A DNA stretch of 64,000 nt from Sphingomonas sp. 32-62-10 (GCA_002280555.1 NCEE01000019.1:1-64000); one strand, 5' to 3'. Positions 8,637-17,553 are shown, numbered from the stretch's first letter. Translations and numbers: made by a program. The notes: generated from the letters alone by a model not told the origin.

Positions 8637-9947
8637 TTATGCCAGCAAGCCGAGCGGATTTTCGACCAGCGCCTTCAGCGCCTGCATCAACTGCGCACCG
8701 TCTGCCCCATCGATCGCGCGGTGATCGAAGCTGCCCGTCACCGACATGACCGTCGCAATGCCGAGCGCGCCGTCGATCACATAGGGGCGCTGCTCGCCCG
8801 CACCGACCGCCAGGATCATGCCCTGCGGCGGGTTGATGACGGCGTCGAACGCCTTGATCCCGAACATGCCCATGTTGGAGATGGAAGCGGTGCCGCCCTG
8901 ATATTCGGCAGGCTGCAGCTTGCCGTCCTTGGCGCGGGCGGCGAGGTCCTTCATCTCGGTGGCGATCGCCGACATGCTCTTGTTCGCCGCATCCTTGATG
9001 ATCGGGGTGATCAGCCCCCCGGGGATCGACACCGCCACCGCGATATCCGCGCGGCTGTAGGTGGCAAGCTGATCGCCGAGGAAGGTGACGTTGCACTTGG
9101 GCACCTGAATCAGCGCGACGCCAAGCGCCTTGATCAGCAGATCGTTGACCGACAGCTTCACGCCGCGCGGCTCGAGCGCCTTGTTCAGCTCCCCGCGCAG
9201 CTTCAACAGCGCATCGAGGCGGATATCGACCGTCAGATAGATATGCGGGATCGTCGATTTCGCCTCGGTCAGGCGCCGCGCGATCGTTTTGCGCATGTTC
9301 GAGAGTTTGTCGATCTGGTGCGGGATCGTGTCGTCCCAGGCGACCGGCGCGGTCGGGCGTGGGGCTTCGGCTGGGGCTGCGGTCGCGATCGGCGCAGCGG
9401 CGGCCGGCGCTGGCGCGGACGCCGCCGCTCCGGAAGCCGCCGCTTCGACATCCGCCTTGATGATCCGGCCGTTCGGCCCCGTGCCGGTGAGCGTGGCGAG
9501 ATCGACGCTTTTCGCCGCCGCGATCCGCCGCGCGAGCGGGCTCGCCTTGATGCGATCGCCCGTTGCGATCGGCGCAACGGCAACTGGTGCAGCGGCGGCA
9601 GGCGCAGGTGCAACAGGCGCCGGGGTCGGTTCGGGCTTGGCCTCAGACGGTGCCGCCTCCGCCTTGGATGCCGCCTTCGGGGCCGCTGCCTCCCCTTCCT
9701 GTGTCAGGATGGCAATAACGGTGCCGACCTTCACATTGTCGGTGCCCTCCGCCACGAGGATTTCGGAAATCACGCCTTCATCGACCGCTTCGAATTCCAT
9801 CGTCGCCTTGTCGGTTTCGATTTCGGCCATCAGATCGCCCGATGACACGGTATCGCCTGCCTTGATCAGCCATTTGATCAGCCATTTGGCGAGCGTGCCC
9901 TCCTCCATCGTCGGGGAAAGCGCGGGCATCTTGATCTCGATCGGCAT
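8637..9947 (-). CDS. pdhC: Pyruvate dehydrogenase E2, dihydrolipoamide acetyltransferase
   Basis: Core subunit of the pyruvate dehydrogenase complex; transfers acetyl groups from lipoyl-lysine to CoA. Domains in order of 436 residues: one lipoyl domain with lipoylated Lys47 in ETDKATME; an Ala/Pro/Glu-rich linker; an E1/E3-binding domain from about residue 134 (ASPLARRIAAAKSVDL); a second Ala/Pro linker; and the catalytic domain ending with the DHRAIDG active-site motif. Residues 21-28 read KWLIKWLI: a 12-base in-frame tandem duplication adds four residues to an early strand of the lipoyl domain. E1 genes are not in the window. Confidence 0.95.
   Translation of the reverse strand: MPIEIKMPALSPTMEEGTLAKWLIKWLIKAGDTVSSGDLMAEIETDKATMEFEAVDEGVISEILVAEGTDNVKVGTVIAILTQEGEAAAPKAASKAEAAPSEAKPEPTPAPVAPAPAAAAPVAVAPIATGDRIKASPLARRIAAAKSVDLATLTGTGPNGRIIKADVEAAASGAAASAPAPAAAAPIATAAPAEAPRPTAPVAWDDTIPHQIDKLSNMRKTIARRLTEAKSTIPHIYLTVDIRLDALLKLRGELNKALEPRGVKLSVNDLLIKALGVALIQVPKCNVTFLGDQLATYSRADIAVAVSIPGGLITPIIKDAANKSMSAIATEMKDLAARAKDGKLQPAEYQGGTASISNMGMFGIKAFDAVINPPQGMILAVGAGEQRPYVIDGALGIATVMSVTGSFDHRAIDGADGAQLMQALKALVENPLGLLA
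9862..9885 (-). repeat. 12-bp in-frame tandem duplication inside pdhC
   Basis: The unit TTGATCAGCCAT (plus strand) occurs twice back to back and encodes the repeated KWLI at residues 21-28. Family members normally have a single KWL-x-K-x-GD segment here. Confidence 0.9.
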
Positions 9948-10095
9948 GAAAGGTGGATCCTTGCACGAGTCCTGGGGGTGGGCGTTTCCTTCGCCATCCG
10001 AGCCGCCCGGTCAAGAGCATCCGGCGCAAGACCAGCTTGCGCGCAGGCAACATCCGGCCCACCTATCGTTCAAAGACAAAAGCGGGAGGGTGGCG

Positions 10096-10551
10096 GTGCG
10101 GATCTACCTGGTGGTCATCGATGAAAGCCGCGAGGCCGAAACCGCGCTGCGCTTTGCCGCGCGCCGTGCCGTCAAGACCGGTGGCGGCGTGGAAATCCTG
10201 GCGCTTGTGCCGGCCGCCGAGTTCGTGCCCTGGGGCGGCGTGCAGGCAACGATTGAAGAAGAAGCGCGCCAGCACGCCCAGGCGCTGGTCGCCGCCGCGG
10301 CAGGAACGTTGATCGAGGAATCGGGGCTGAAACCGATCATCACCGTGCGACAGGGCGACGCCAACAAGGTGATTCGCGATGTGATCGCCGGCAATCCGGA
10401 AATCGCCGCGCTGGTGCTCGCCGCAGCCGCGAGTGGCGCGCCGGGGCCGCTCATCAGCCATTTTGCCGGGTCAGAAGCGGGCGCCTTGCCGATCCCGCTG
10501 ATGATCATCCCTGGCGGCCTAAGCGCCGAAGCAATCGACCGGCTGAGTTGA
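10096..10551 (+). CDS. Universal stress protein family (UspA-like)
   Basis: Small alpha/beta nucleotide-binding-fold stress protein of 151 residues beginning MRIYLVVIDES. The C-terminal GSxxG-type nucleotide loop typical of ATP-binding Usps is weak here (GPLISHFAGSEAGALPIPLMIIP), so ATP binding is uncertain. The start is GTG 10096, with GGGAGG six bases upstream; a GTG at 10090 abuts the Shine-Dalgarno and is less likely. A long upstream in-frame extension back to 9289 runs antisense through pdhC and is not real. Divergent from pdhC. Confidence 0.85.
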   Translation: MRIYLVVIDESREAETALRFAARRAVKTGGGVEILALVPAAEFVPWGGVQATIEEEARQHAQALVAAAAGTLIEESGLKPIITVRQGDANKVIRDVIAGNPEIAALVLAAAASGAPGPLISHFAGSEAGALPIPLMIIPGGLSAEAIDRLS

Positions 10552-10605
10552 GCCGTCCGCGAACGGCACTTGATCGATCACAACCGAACCGGCACGATAC
10601 TGCCC

Positions 10606-11904
10606 ATGATCAAAAAACTGACCACTGCTGCGGTGTTGTGCTTCGCCTCCGCCAGCCCCGCCCTCGCCGCCGACAAGCCCGACGCCGTTCGGCTGAAGGC
10701 GTCCGTCGAAAAGCTCGTATCGTTCGGCACGCGCAATACGTTGTCGTCGGCGATCGATCCGGTTCGTGGCATCGGCGCGGCGCGGGCCTGGGTGGCGGAC
10801 GAGCTCGATAAGCTGGGCGAGGCGTGCAAGTGCATGCAGGTGCAGCGCATCGGCCGCACCTTCACGGGCCCGCGTGCGCCCAATGGCGTTGAAGTGATCG
10901 ACGTGCTCGGCGTGCAATGGGGGCGCGACAAGAACCGCGTTGTCATCGTCGGCGCGCATATCGACAGCCGCGGCACCGACACGCTCGACATTACCAAGGA
11001 TGCGCCCGGCGCGAACGATGATGGATCGGGTGTCGCACTGGTGATGGAGGCCGCACGCATCCTTTCCAAGGAAACGTTCGACGCGACGATTGTCTACGCG
11101 ATCTTTTCGGGCGAAGAGCAGGGTCTGTGGGGCGGCACCTTGCTGGCCGAAACCGCCCGCGATCGCGGCTGGGAAATCTCGGCGATGCTCAACAACGATA
11201 TCGTCGGCAACACGATGGGCCAGAACGGCATCCGCGTGGCAGACCGGGTCCGGGTGTTTTCCGAGGGCATCCGCGCATCGGAAACGCTGCCCCAGCAAAT
11301 CGCCCGGCGCGGCAATGGCGGCGAGGATGACGGCCCGAGCCGGGCGCTGGCCAAGGCGATCGATGATGTCGCCGCCGGGATGCGCGGCGGGCTCGACGTG
11401 TTCATGGACCGCCGGCCCGACCGGTTCGGGCGCGGGGGCGATCATGAGCCGTTCCTGAAACTTGGCTATCCCGCCGTCCGCTTTTCGGTCGGGGCCGAAA
11501 ACTGGACGCAGCAGCACCAGGACATTCGCACCGAAAACGGTATCGAATACGGCGACACTATCGACAAGATGGATTTCCCCTATCTCGCCAAGGTGACCGC
11601 GATCAACATCGCCGCCATCCGCCGCTTCGCCAGCGCGCCCGGTGCGCCCAAGGCGGTCGCGATCAGCGGCGCGATCTCGTTCGACACCAAGGTCTCGTGG
11701 GAGCCGGTGCCGGGCGCAACCGGATACCGCGTGTACTGGCGGCGGACCGATACCGATCGCTGGACGGGCAAGCGCGACGTGACCGACACCAATGTGACGC
11801 TGGTGAACACCTCGATCGACGATCACCTGTTCGCGGTGACGGCGGTGAGCGCATCGGGAGCGGAGAGTATCGCGACTTTGGGGGCGGCACCGACGCGGCA
11901 GTGA
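10606..11904 (+). CDS. Secreted M28-family zinc peptidase with C-terminal FN3-like domain
   Basis: Predicted periplasmic or secreted aminopeptidase of 432 residues. Signal peptide MIKKLTTAAVLCFASASPALA; zinc-ligand motifs AHIDSRG, GANDDGSGVA and the catalytic GEEQGLWG; and a late Glu/His segment GGDHEPFLKLGYPA. The last ~90 residues (AISFDTKVSWEPVPGATGYRVYWR) read as a fibronectin type III-like fold, a common substrate- or wall-binding appendage. Start 10606 was chosen because it begins the signal peptide; an upstream ATG at 10570 adds a non-hydrophobic leader. No operon partner. Confidence 0.88.
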   Translation: MIKKLTTAAVLCFASASPALAADKPDAVRLKASVEKLVSFGTRNTLSSAIDPVRGIGAARAWVADELDKLGEACKCMQVQRIGRTFTGPRAPNGVEVIDVLGVQWGRDKNRVVIVGAHIDSRGTDTLDITKDAPGANDDGSGVALVMEAARILSKETFDATIVYAIFSGEEQGLWGGTLLAETARDRGWEISAMLNNDIVGNTMGQNGIRVADRVRVFSEGIRASETLPQQIARRGNGGEDDGPSRALAKAIDDVAAGMRGGLDVFMDRRPDRFGRGGDHEPFLKLGYPAVRFSVGAENWTQQHQDIRTENGIEYGDTIDKMDFPYLAKVTAINIAAIRRFASAPGAPKAVAISGAISFDTKVSWEPVPGATGYRVYWRRTDTDRWTGKRDVTDTNVTLVNTSIDDHLFAVTAVSASGAESIATLGAAPTRQ

Positions 11905-11945
11905 TTGGGGCGAAACCCGCTCTCGCCTTATCAAGACATTTTCGA

Positions 11946-12026
11946 CGTCACCCCGGGCTTGACCCGGGGTCCCGCTTTTGCGGCCGACGATAAGAAGCGG
12001 GACCCCGGATCAAGTCCGGGGTGACG
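11946..12026. repeat. REP-like palindromic element, copy 1
   Basis: Arms CGTCACCCCGGGCTTGACCC and its near-complement (ending GGTCCCGC / GCGGGACC) form a ~31-base stem with a ~20-base loop. Related copies lie at 13879-13960 and 28130-28235. Confidence 0.85.
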
Positions 12027-12073
12027 GGCCCCTATCCCTATGTCCGTTCACAAACGAGCCTGGACGTGCCTCT

Positions 12074-13021
12074 TCACCGGCAGGCACACTGGCACGCGCA
12101 CGGCGCCTTCGCCTTAGGCTGCCACTTACGGACCGGTTTGCGGTAGCTGCGGCGCACGGGCGCGCGGTACACCGTTTCCTCGATATACTCGGTGACGGTG
12201 GTGGTGACGATCGGTGCTTGCTGCACGGTGATCGTCGTCGTCACGCCGCCGGGGTAGTAATAGCCACTGCCTGCCGACCAGCTTTGCGTATAGCCATGCG
12301 GATAGAGTGGCTGCACCACTGCGCCGCCCTGCACCTGAACTTGCGGGAGATAGCTGCCGCTCTGCTGACCCCGTTGATAGCCGCGCTGGCCGCCAACTTC
12401 ATAAGTGCCCTCATAGCTTCCCTGATAGCCAGTCGTCGGTGCGGCATAGGGCGCGCCATAGCCCGGCTGATCGTCGCCATAGCCATCCTCGGACGCGTCA
12501 TCCCAGCCGATGCCCTGCACACTATCATGCACGCGTCCACGATCATCGATCAGCACCGCATCGTCATAATAGCGCGACCAGTGATAGCCATAGGGCGGCG
12601 GCGCGAGGCCGTAGCTGGCGAAGTTGCCAATGAAGAAGCTCGGCGCGATCCAATAAGATGGCAGCGCAAAGCCGCGGCCGGGGCGACGATAGGCGTTCCA
12701 GCCGCCCGGTGCCTGCACGCCGCCGATCCAGCGCCCGCCAACGCGACCACCCCAACGCTGGCCCTGAAATTGCTGGCCCTGGAAACGCTGGCCAGCCATC
12801 CGTTGGCCGCTCATCCGCGGTTGCCCGACGCGCGGCGCAGGCATACCCATCTGCGGCGCAGGCTGCGGCGTGATCGCCACGGGCGGGCCACCTTGCGGCC
12901 CTGCCGGTGGCACCGCGATCTGCGGCGCCACCATGCGTCCACCCCCGAGTCGCTGGGCATCGGCAGGGCCGGCCATCGTCGTCGCCAAAAGGGCAAGTGA
13001 CGCGATCATGGGGGTTCGCAT
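12074..13021 (-). CDS. Secreted RcnB-family-like protein with Gln/Gly repeats and Cys-rich tail
   Basis: A 315-residue exported protein. Signal peptide MRTPMIASLALLATTMAGPADA is followed by a low-complexity Pro/Gln/Met region with short GQRMxGQ-like repeats (about residues 65-90). A segment resembling the RcnB domain follows (YGLAPPPYGYHWSRYYDDAV, about residues 136-155); RcnB proteins are periplasmic and linked to nickel/cobalt homeostasis. After a Tyr/Gly/Gln-rich stretch, the basic tail ends in CACQCACR, a CxCxCxC pattern unusual for a secreted protein and suggestive of metal binding. Monocistronic; function not known. Confidence 0.7.
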   Translation of the reverse strand: MRTPMIASLALLATTMAGPADAQRLGGGRMVAPQIAVPPAGPQGGPPVAITPQPAPQMGMPAPRVGQPRMSGQRMAGQRFQGQQFQGQRWGGRVGGRWIGGVQAPGGWNAYRRPGRGFALPSYWIAPSFFIGNFASYGLAPPPYGYHWSRYYDDAVLIDDRGRVHDSVQGIGWDDASEDGYGDDQPGYGAPYAAPTTGYQGSYEGTYEVGGQRGYQRGQQSGSYLPQVQVQGGAVVQPLYPHGYTQSWSAGSGYYYPGGVTTTITVQQAPIVTTTVTEYIEETVYRAPVRRSYRKPVRKWQPKAKAPCACQCACR

Positions 13022-13147
13022 GGTTAACTCTCCAACGGGTACCGGGACAGGCCGTCAAACGGACCATATCCTTAACGCGACCGTTACCATTTTTGGCAGT
13101 TTTCAGCCACGGGAGAGCGTGTCCCAGATCGGGTCAGCCAAGTCGGG

Positions 13148-13627
13148 TCAAAGCCGCGCGGCAAGCATCGCCGCCAGTGCCTCCACCCCTGCGGCATCGG
13201 CGGCATCGAACCGCGCCGCTATCGGGCTGTCGAGATCGAGCACCCCCAGCAGCACCCCATCCCGCACGATCGGCACGACGAGTTCGGACCGGCTATCGGC
13301 ATCGCAGGCGATATGGCCGGGAAAGGCATGGACATCATCGACCAACTGCGTCGTCATTGTCGCAGCCGCCGTCCCGCAAACCCCGGCACCCATCGCGATC
13401 CGAATGCAGGCGGGCTTGCCCTGAAATGGCCCGAGCACCAGTTCGCCGCCCACCAGCCGATAGAAGCCCGCCCAGTTGAGATCAGGCAGATATTGCCACA
13501 TCAGCGCCGCCGCATTTGCCATATTCGCCACCGCATCGGGCTCATCCGCCGTCAACGCATCGAGCGCCGAGGCGAGATCCCGGTACAGCTCATCCTTGGC
13601 GCTGGTTTCGACGGTGAAGGCGTACAT
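13148..13627 (-). CDS. msrC: Free methionine-(R)-sulfoxide reductase (GAF domain)
   Basis: Reduces free Met-R-sulfoxide in the cytoplasm, using thioredoxin. The 159-residue GAF-domain protein keeps the three fRMsr cysteines in ACIRI, GVCG and HIACD, together with the DLNWAGFY and LGVLDLDSP family motifs. The ATG at 13627 gives the family length; the longer frame to 13768 has an unlikely extension. It stands alone between the RcnB-like gene and a repeat-bearing spacer. Confidence 0.88.
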   Translation of the reverse strand: MYAFTVETSAKDELYRDLASALDALTADEPDAVANMANAAALMWQYLPDLNWAGFYRLVGGELVLGPFQGKPACIRIAMGAGVCGTAAATMTTQLVDDVHAFPGHIACDADSRSELVVPIVRDGVLLGVLDLDSPIAARFDAADAAGVEALAAMLAARL

Positions 13628-14017
13628 GGGACTGGCTTTCCGGGGCAGTGAGCAGGGAAATTGGGAGTGCGTGCTGCCTTTGGCAAGGAGGTGCGGTTGG
13701 GGATCATTCTCCGAGCCATCATGTGGAAGCGGGGCTGCTGACCATTGGTAGCTACGAAGTCTGTTCAATGATGACCACTACTGGTCGCAATCAATCACTG
13801 CCATGTCAGTTGTGTGCCCGCGAAGCCGGGAGCCTATAGTAAGGTCTGGAAATGGGCGAAAGCTGTCCAACTTCTCTCCGTCACCCCGGACTTGATCCGG
13901 GGTCCCGCTTTTCGCTTGCCGGGTAAGGCAGCGGGACCCCGGGTCGAGCCCGGGGTGACGGTTTTGGGAAAGAGATCGAAGCGCGGTCAGACAAGTCCCA
14001 AAATCACGAACCGCGGC
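13628..14017. other. 390-base spacer with a REP-like palindrome
   Basis: No credible coding frame. It contains the palindromic element at 13879-13960; no terminator or promoter stands out. Confidence 0.6.
13879..13960. repeat. REP-like palindromic element, copy 2
   Basis: Same arms as the element at 11946-12026 (CGTCACCCCGGACTTGATCC ... GGTGACG) with a different loop, located downstream of arfB. Confidence 0.85.
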
Positions 14018-14425
14018 CTAATCAACCGACACCCGACCGCGTCCCGCCTTCACTTCGCTCCGCCCCTTTTTCTCGTCGACGCGGCGGGCCTTGGCGGCTT
14101 TGCTTGGCTTGGTTTTGACGCGGCGGACGGGGCGGTCATGCGCTTTGCCGATCAGTTCGGACAGGCGCGCGCGGGCGTCGGTGCGGTTGGCGTCCTGCGT
14201 GCGAAATTTGCGCGCGGTGATGACGAGTTCGCCCGCCGAAGTCATCTTCGTGCCCGCGAGTACCTTCAGCCGCTGATACACATCCGGCGCGAGGCCGAGT
14301 TTGAACACCGCCACGCGCAGCTGCACCGCAGTCGCCACCTTGTTGACGTTCTGCCCGCCCGGCCCCGATGCGGCCAGGAACCGCTCCTCCTCGATCGCGC
14401 TTTCGGGGAGGACATACTCAGCCAT
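14018..14425 (-). CDS. arfB: Alternative ribosome-rescue factor ArfB (YaeJ type)
   Basis: Codon-independent peptidyl-tRNA hydrolase that frees ribosomes stalled without a stop codon. At 135 residues it has the short ArfB size rather than the size of a full release factor. The catalytic GGQ lies in ASGPGGQNVNKV near residues 19-30, and the C-terminal ~35 residues are rich in Lys/Arg (the tail that enters the empty mRNA channel). The start at 14425 overlaps the stop of the upstream RluA-type synthase gene by 8 bases, suggesting translational coupling. Confidence 0.9.
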   Translation of the reverse strand: MAEYVLPESAIEEERFLAASGPGGQNVNKVATAVQLRVAVFKLGLAPDVYQRLKVLAGTKMTSAGELVITARKFRTQDANRTDARARLSELIGKAHDRPVRRVKTKPSKAAKARRVDEKKGRSEVKAGRGRVSVD

Positions 14426-15113
14426 GGCCCGGCTCGATGATGGGTTCAGGGTCGGCGGGCACTTCAGCGCCGAATCCCGCCGCCGCAAATCGCTCGGGCA
14501 AGGGCGCTTCGGCGCGCACATCTGGCTTGCCCTCGCGCGGCACGATCAGCGCGGCGGCGTGGAGCAACATCCCGTGCGGCCCTTTTCGTCCATAAACCGG
14601 ATCACCCGCGACCGGCGCGCCGAGCCCTTCGGCAGCGTGGACGCGGATCTGGTGGGTGCGCCCGGTTTCGGGGCGGAACTCGACGAGGGACTGCGCGCCT
14701 TCCACCCGCACCAGCCGCCAATGGGTGCGCGATGGCTTGCCCTTGGGGCTGCCGATCATGCGCCAGCCATCCGCTTCGCTGCTGATTTTGTCGAGCGCGA
14801 TGTCGATCAGCCCCTCCTCGCCCGTCGGCACGCCGTCGAGCACCGCTAGGTACCGTTTCGTCACCAGCCCCGCCTCGAACACGCGCTGGAACCGCTTGTG
14901 TGCCTTGGGGTTGCGCGACAGCAGCAGGCAGCCGCTGGTATCGCGATCAAGCCGGTGCACCGCCTGCGGCCAGCGCTGGAAGCCGAAAGTCAGGCTCTGG
15001 AGATGGTTTTCGAGGCTCAGTGCGCCGTCGCGCGGGGGATCGACCGGCAGGCCGGTTGGCTTGTCGATGACGATCGCTTCGCCGTCGATGAAAAGAACAT
15101 GGTCGGTTATCAT
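14418..15113 (-). CDS. RluA-family RNA pseudouridine synthase
   Basis: Isomerises uridine to pseudouridine in rRNA or tRNA. The 231-residue protein lacks an S4 domain and contains the catalytic HRLDRDTSGCLLL motif near residues 54-66, with the active Asp, and the downstream KRYLAVLDG and GRTHQIRVH motifs. Start MITDHVLF at 15113 follows GGGCGGGG; the in-frame extension to 15149 was rejected. It may be RluA/TruC-like, but the target cannot be read from sequence. Coupled to arfB. Confidence 0.88.
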   Translation of the reverse strand: MITDHVLFIDGEAIVIDKPTGLPVDPPRDGALSLENHLQSLTFGFQRWPQAVHRLDRDTSGCLLLSRNPKAHKRFQRVFEAGLVTKRYLAVLDGVPTGEEGLIDIALDKISSEADGWRMIGSPKGKPSRTHWRLVRVEGAQSLVEFRPETGRTHQIRVHAAEGLGAPVAGDPVYGRKGPHGMLLHAAALIVPREGKPDVRAEAPLPERFAAAGFGAEVPADPEPIIEPGHG

Positions 15114-15180
15114 TCCCCGCCCTTGCCACTCGCCGCGCCCGCGTGCCACAAAAAGCGCAAGCTACCTTCCCGGAGACCCC

Positions 15181-15942
15181 ATGAAACACCTCGCCGCCAT
15201 CGCCGTGATGACGATCGCGCTGATTCCGTCGATCGCAATGGCATCAGGTCAGGAGCTGTGCATCGGCCACCGGGTGGAGGTGGGACGCGATGGGCGGATG
15301 CTTGGGCATTTGCCCTATGGCCAGGCGAACCAGCCCGAACTGGTGACGATGCCATCGCGCTTTTCGCTCGGCACACCCTGCCGGTTGCGGCCTGAAGCGG
15401 CGGCTGACCTGTCGCGCATGCTGACCGACGCGACATCGGCGGGCCTTGGCGGTCAGATCAAGGCGATATCCTGCTACCGCACCGTTGCGCGCCAACGCAG
15501 CGTCTTTTGCGGCCAGATTGGCCCGGGCAAACGCTGCAAGAACCCGGCCGAGCGCGCCCGCTATGTCGGCCCGCCCGGCTATAGCGAGCATGCGACCGGC
15601 TATGCGCTCGATTTCGGTTCGCGGCCATCGGGCGGGTGCGTCGATCTCGAGGCGTGCTTCGCCAATACCCGCGCTGGTCGCTGGTTGCTCACCCACGCCA
15701 GTAACTACGGGTTCGAGCTGTCATTTCCGGCGGGCAATGCGCAGGGCGTGACGTGGGAACCGTGGCACTGGCGCTGGGTCGGCACATCGCCAACCGCCCC
15801 CGGCGCCGGGCCCGCCCGCGCGATCTTTGCCCGTGCCCGAACGAGCTACCCGGCCCGGCCCATGCAGGTCGACGCGCCGGTCATCACCGTGCCGGAGATG
15901 CCAGCCGCGGTGCCTCCATCGGAAGCACCGTTGCCGCGATAA
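15181..15942 (+). CDS. Secreted M15-family D-Ala-D-Ala carboxypeptidase-like protein (VanY type)
   Basis: Predicted periplasmic zinc peptidase trimming peptidoglycan stem peptides. It has 253 residues with a signal peptide (MKHLAAIAVMTIALIPSIAMA). The zinc-site motif SEHATGYALDF (His and Asp ligands) and the catalytic EPWHWRWVG are intact. Four cysteines (LCIGH, TPCRL, ISCYR, VFCG) plus others downstream suggest disulfides. The C-terminus is a Pro-rich tail. GGAG precedes the ATG. Divergent from the pseudouridine synthase gene. Confidence 0.86.
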   Translation: MKHLAAIAVMTIALIPSIAMASGQELCIGHRVEVGRDGRMLGHLPYGQANQPELVTMPSRFSLGTPCRLRPEAAADLSRMLTDATSAGLGGQIKAISCYRTVARQRSVFCGQIGPGKRCKNPAERARYVGPPGYSEHATGYALDFGSRPSGGCVDLEACFANTRAGRWLLTHASNYGFELSFPAGNAQGVTWEPWHWRWVGTSPTAPGAGPARAIFARARTSYPARPMQVDAPVITVPEMPAAVPPSEAPLPR

Positions 15943-15983
15943 ACCGATGCTGCGCGATCACATCAACGTGCGATAATTCTGTA

Positions 15984-16053
15984 CCGTTCGTGCTGAGCGA
16001 AGTCGAAGCACCCTGCGCAACGCGTGGCCTTCGACTTCGCTCAGGCCGAACGG
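15984..16053. repeat. Palindromic repeat of a second type (CCGTTCG...CGAACGG)
   Basis: Arms CCGTTCGTGCTGAGCGAAG and CTTCGCTCAGGCCGAACGG enclose a ~20-base loop between the convergent M15 peptidase and wrbA genes. Elements of this look are common intergenic repeats in sphingomonads; it could also act as a bidirectional terminator. Confidence 0.75.
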
Positions 16054-16081
16054 ACATTGTTCAGATGTACTGCGATGAGCT

Positions 16082-16684
16082 CTATGCGACGAGCTTACCC
16101 GCAACCTCTGCGATCCGGCGCCCCTGATAGCGGGCACCGTCCAGTTCGGTCGCACTTGGCTGGCGGCTGCCATTGCCGTCAGCGATCGTCGTCGCGCCGT
16201 AAGGCGATCCGCCCTTCACGTCGTCGACACCCATCTGGCCCTGAAAGCCATAATCGAGCCCGACAATCGTCATCCCGAAATGCAGCAAATTGGTGATGAT
16301 CGAAAACAGCGTCACCTCCTGGCCGCCATGTTGTGTCGCGCTCGATGTGAAGGCACCGCCGACCTTGCCGTTCAGGGCACCGCGGTACCAAAGCCCGCCG
16401 GCCTGATCGAGAAACGCCGCCATCTGGGCGGGCATCCGGCCGAAGCGCGTTGGCGCGCCGATGACAATGGCGTCGTAATTGGCCAGTTCTTCGACCGATC
16501 CGATCACCGGGTGGGCGCTGTCTGTTTTGAAATGCGCCGCTTCCACAACCGCCTGGGGCGCGGTTTCGGGCACGCGGCGGACATCAACGGTCGCACCGGC
16601 CGAGCGGGCACCATCGGCAACGGCATCGGCCATCTGCTCGATATGGCCATAGGACGAGTAATACAGAACAAGGACCTTCGACAC
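16082..16684 (-). CDS. wrbA: NAD(P)H:quinone oxidoreductase, WrbA family
   Basis: Flavodoxin-like tetrameric FMN enzyme doing two-electron reduction of quinones, thereby avoiding semiquinone radicals. It has 200 residues. The FMN-phosphate loop is YYSSYGHIEQMA (residues 8-19), with further FMN contacts GAPTRFGRMPAQM and SSATQHGGQE. It lies 155 bases downstream of the pirin gene on the same strand, and both are divergent from a LysR gene. A paralogue sits at 35883-36485. Confidence 0.93.
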   Translation of the reverse strand: MSKVLVLYYSSYGHIEQMADAVADGARSAGATVDVRRVPETAPQAVVEAAHFKTDSAHPVIGSVEELANYDAIVIGAPTRFGRMPAQMAAFLDQAGGLWYRGALNGKVGGAFTSSATQHGGQEVTLFSIITNLLHFGMTIVGLDYGFQGQMGVDDVKGGSPYGATTIADGNGSRQPSATELDGARYQGRRIAEVAGKLVA

Positions 16685-16839
16685 GATAAGTCTCCAATTT
16701 CAAGCGATTGCATCGCGTGAATCGCGGGGGCGATAAAATTCGGGGCGGACACCGCACGGGGGGGAGAGAAGCGATGTCCGCCCCTTCCGCGCCCACGGAC
16801 GGGCTCGGAAACGGGGAGTATTTCAACAATTAAAAGACG

Positions 16840-17553
16840 TTACTCGGAATCAACCAGAACAATTTCGGACTCTTCAATCGCCGTGATCGTCACTGTCTGT
16901 CCGCCGTGAATCGCTGCACCATCGCGGGCGGCTATCACTTCGCCATCGATGTCGATGCGGCCGGTGGCCGATACCAGATACCCGTGCCGCCCTTCGCCCA
17001 GCGTGTAGTTGATCGTGTCGCCCGCCTTCACCGTGGCAGCGAGCAACCGGGCATCGGCACGGATTGGCAAGGCGCCTTCATCCTCGGCGAAACCGCTGGC
17101 GAGCGTGACGAACTGGCCCGATCTATCGCCCTTCGGAAATGGCTTTGCTCCCCAGCTTGGTGATCCACCCAGCCGCTTCGGTTCGATCCAGATCTGGAAG
17201 ATCCGGGTCGTCTCGGGCTCCAGATTATACTCCGAATGGCGAACGCCAGTGCCCGCGCTCATCACCTGCACATCACCTGCTTCGGTACGGCCAGTATTGC
17301 CCAGCGAATCCTGGTGCGTGATCGCACCCGCCCGGACATAGGTGATGATCTCCATGTCGCGGTGTGGATGCGGCGGAAAGCCCGAATTGGCGGCGATCTC
17401 GTCATCATTCCACACGCGGATGCTGCCCCAGCCCATCCGGTCAGGATCATAGTAATTGGCGAACGAAAAATGGTGGCGCGCATTCAGCCAGCCATGATCG
17501 GCATGGCCAAGGCTGTCGAAAGGCCGCCGGTCGATACGTGTCTTGGTCAACAT
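16840..17553 (-). CDS. Pirin family protein (YhhW-like, quercetinase type)
   Basis: Bicupin metalloprotein; YhhW-type members oxidise quercetin in vitro, but the physiological substrate is unclear. It has 237 residues. The N-terminal cupin has the HPHRDMEIITYV metal motif and the later GVRHSEYN. The ATG at 17553 follows AAGGAGG; the frame extending to 17625 runs through the promoter region and was rejected. Its upstream region carries a perfect 9-bp palindrome, probably bound by the divergent LysR protein. Confidence 0.9.
   Translation of the reverse strand: MLTKTRIDRRPFDSLGHADHGWLNARHHFSFANYYDPDRMGWGSIRVWNDDEIAANSGFPPHPHRDMEIITYVRAGAITHQDSLGNTGRTEAGDVQVMSAGTGVRHSEYNLEPETTRIFQIWIEPKRLGGSPSWGAKPFPKGDRSGQFVTLASGFAEDEGALPIRADARLLAATVKAGDTINYTLGEGRHGYLVSATGRIDIDGEVIAARDGAAIHGGQTVTITAIEESEIVLVDSE

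Noticed and set aside
8514..9845. Long frame antisense to the E2 gene, rich in Arg, Gly and Asp
   Set aside because: Composition reflects the complement of Ala/Pro linker codons of E2; no start signal or protein family.
9289..10551. 420-codon frame ending in the Usp gene
   Set aside because: The first two thirds run antisense through pdhC; only the part from GTG 10096 has a ribosome-binding site and Usp similarity.
11946..12026. CRISPR-like or phage repeat
   Set aside because: A single long palindrome, not an array of spaced repeats; matches REP-like intergenic elements seen twice more in the window.
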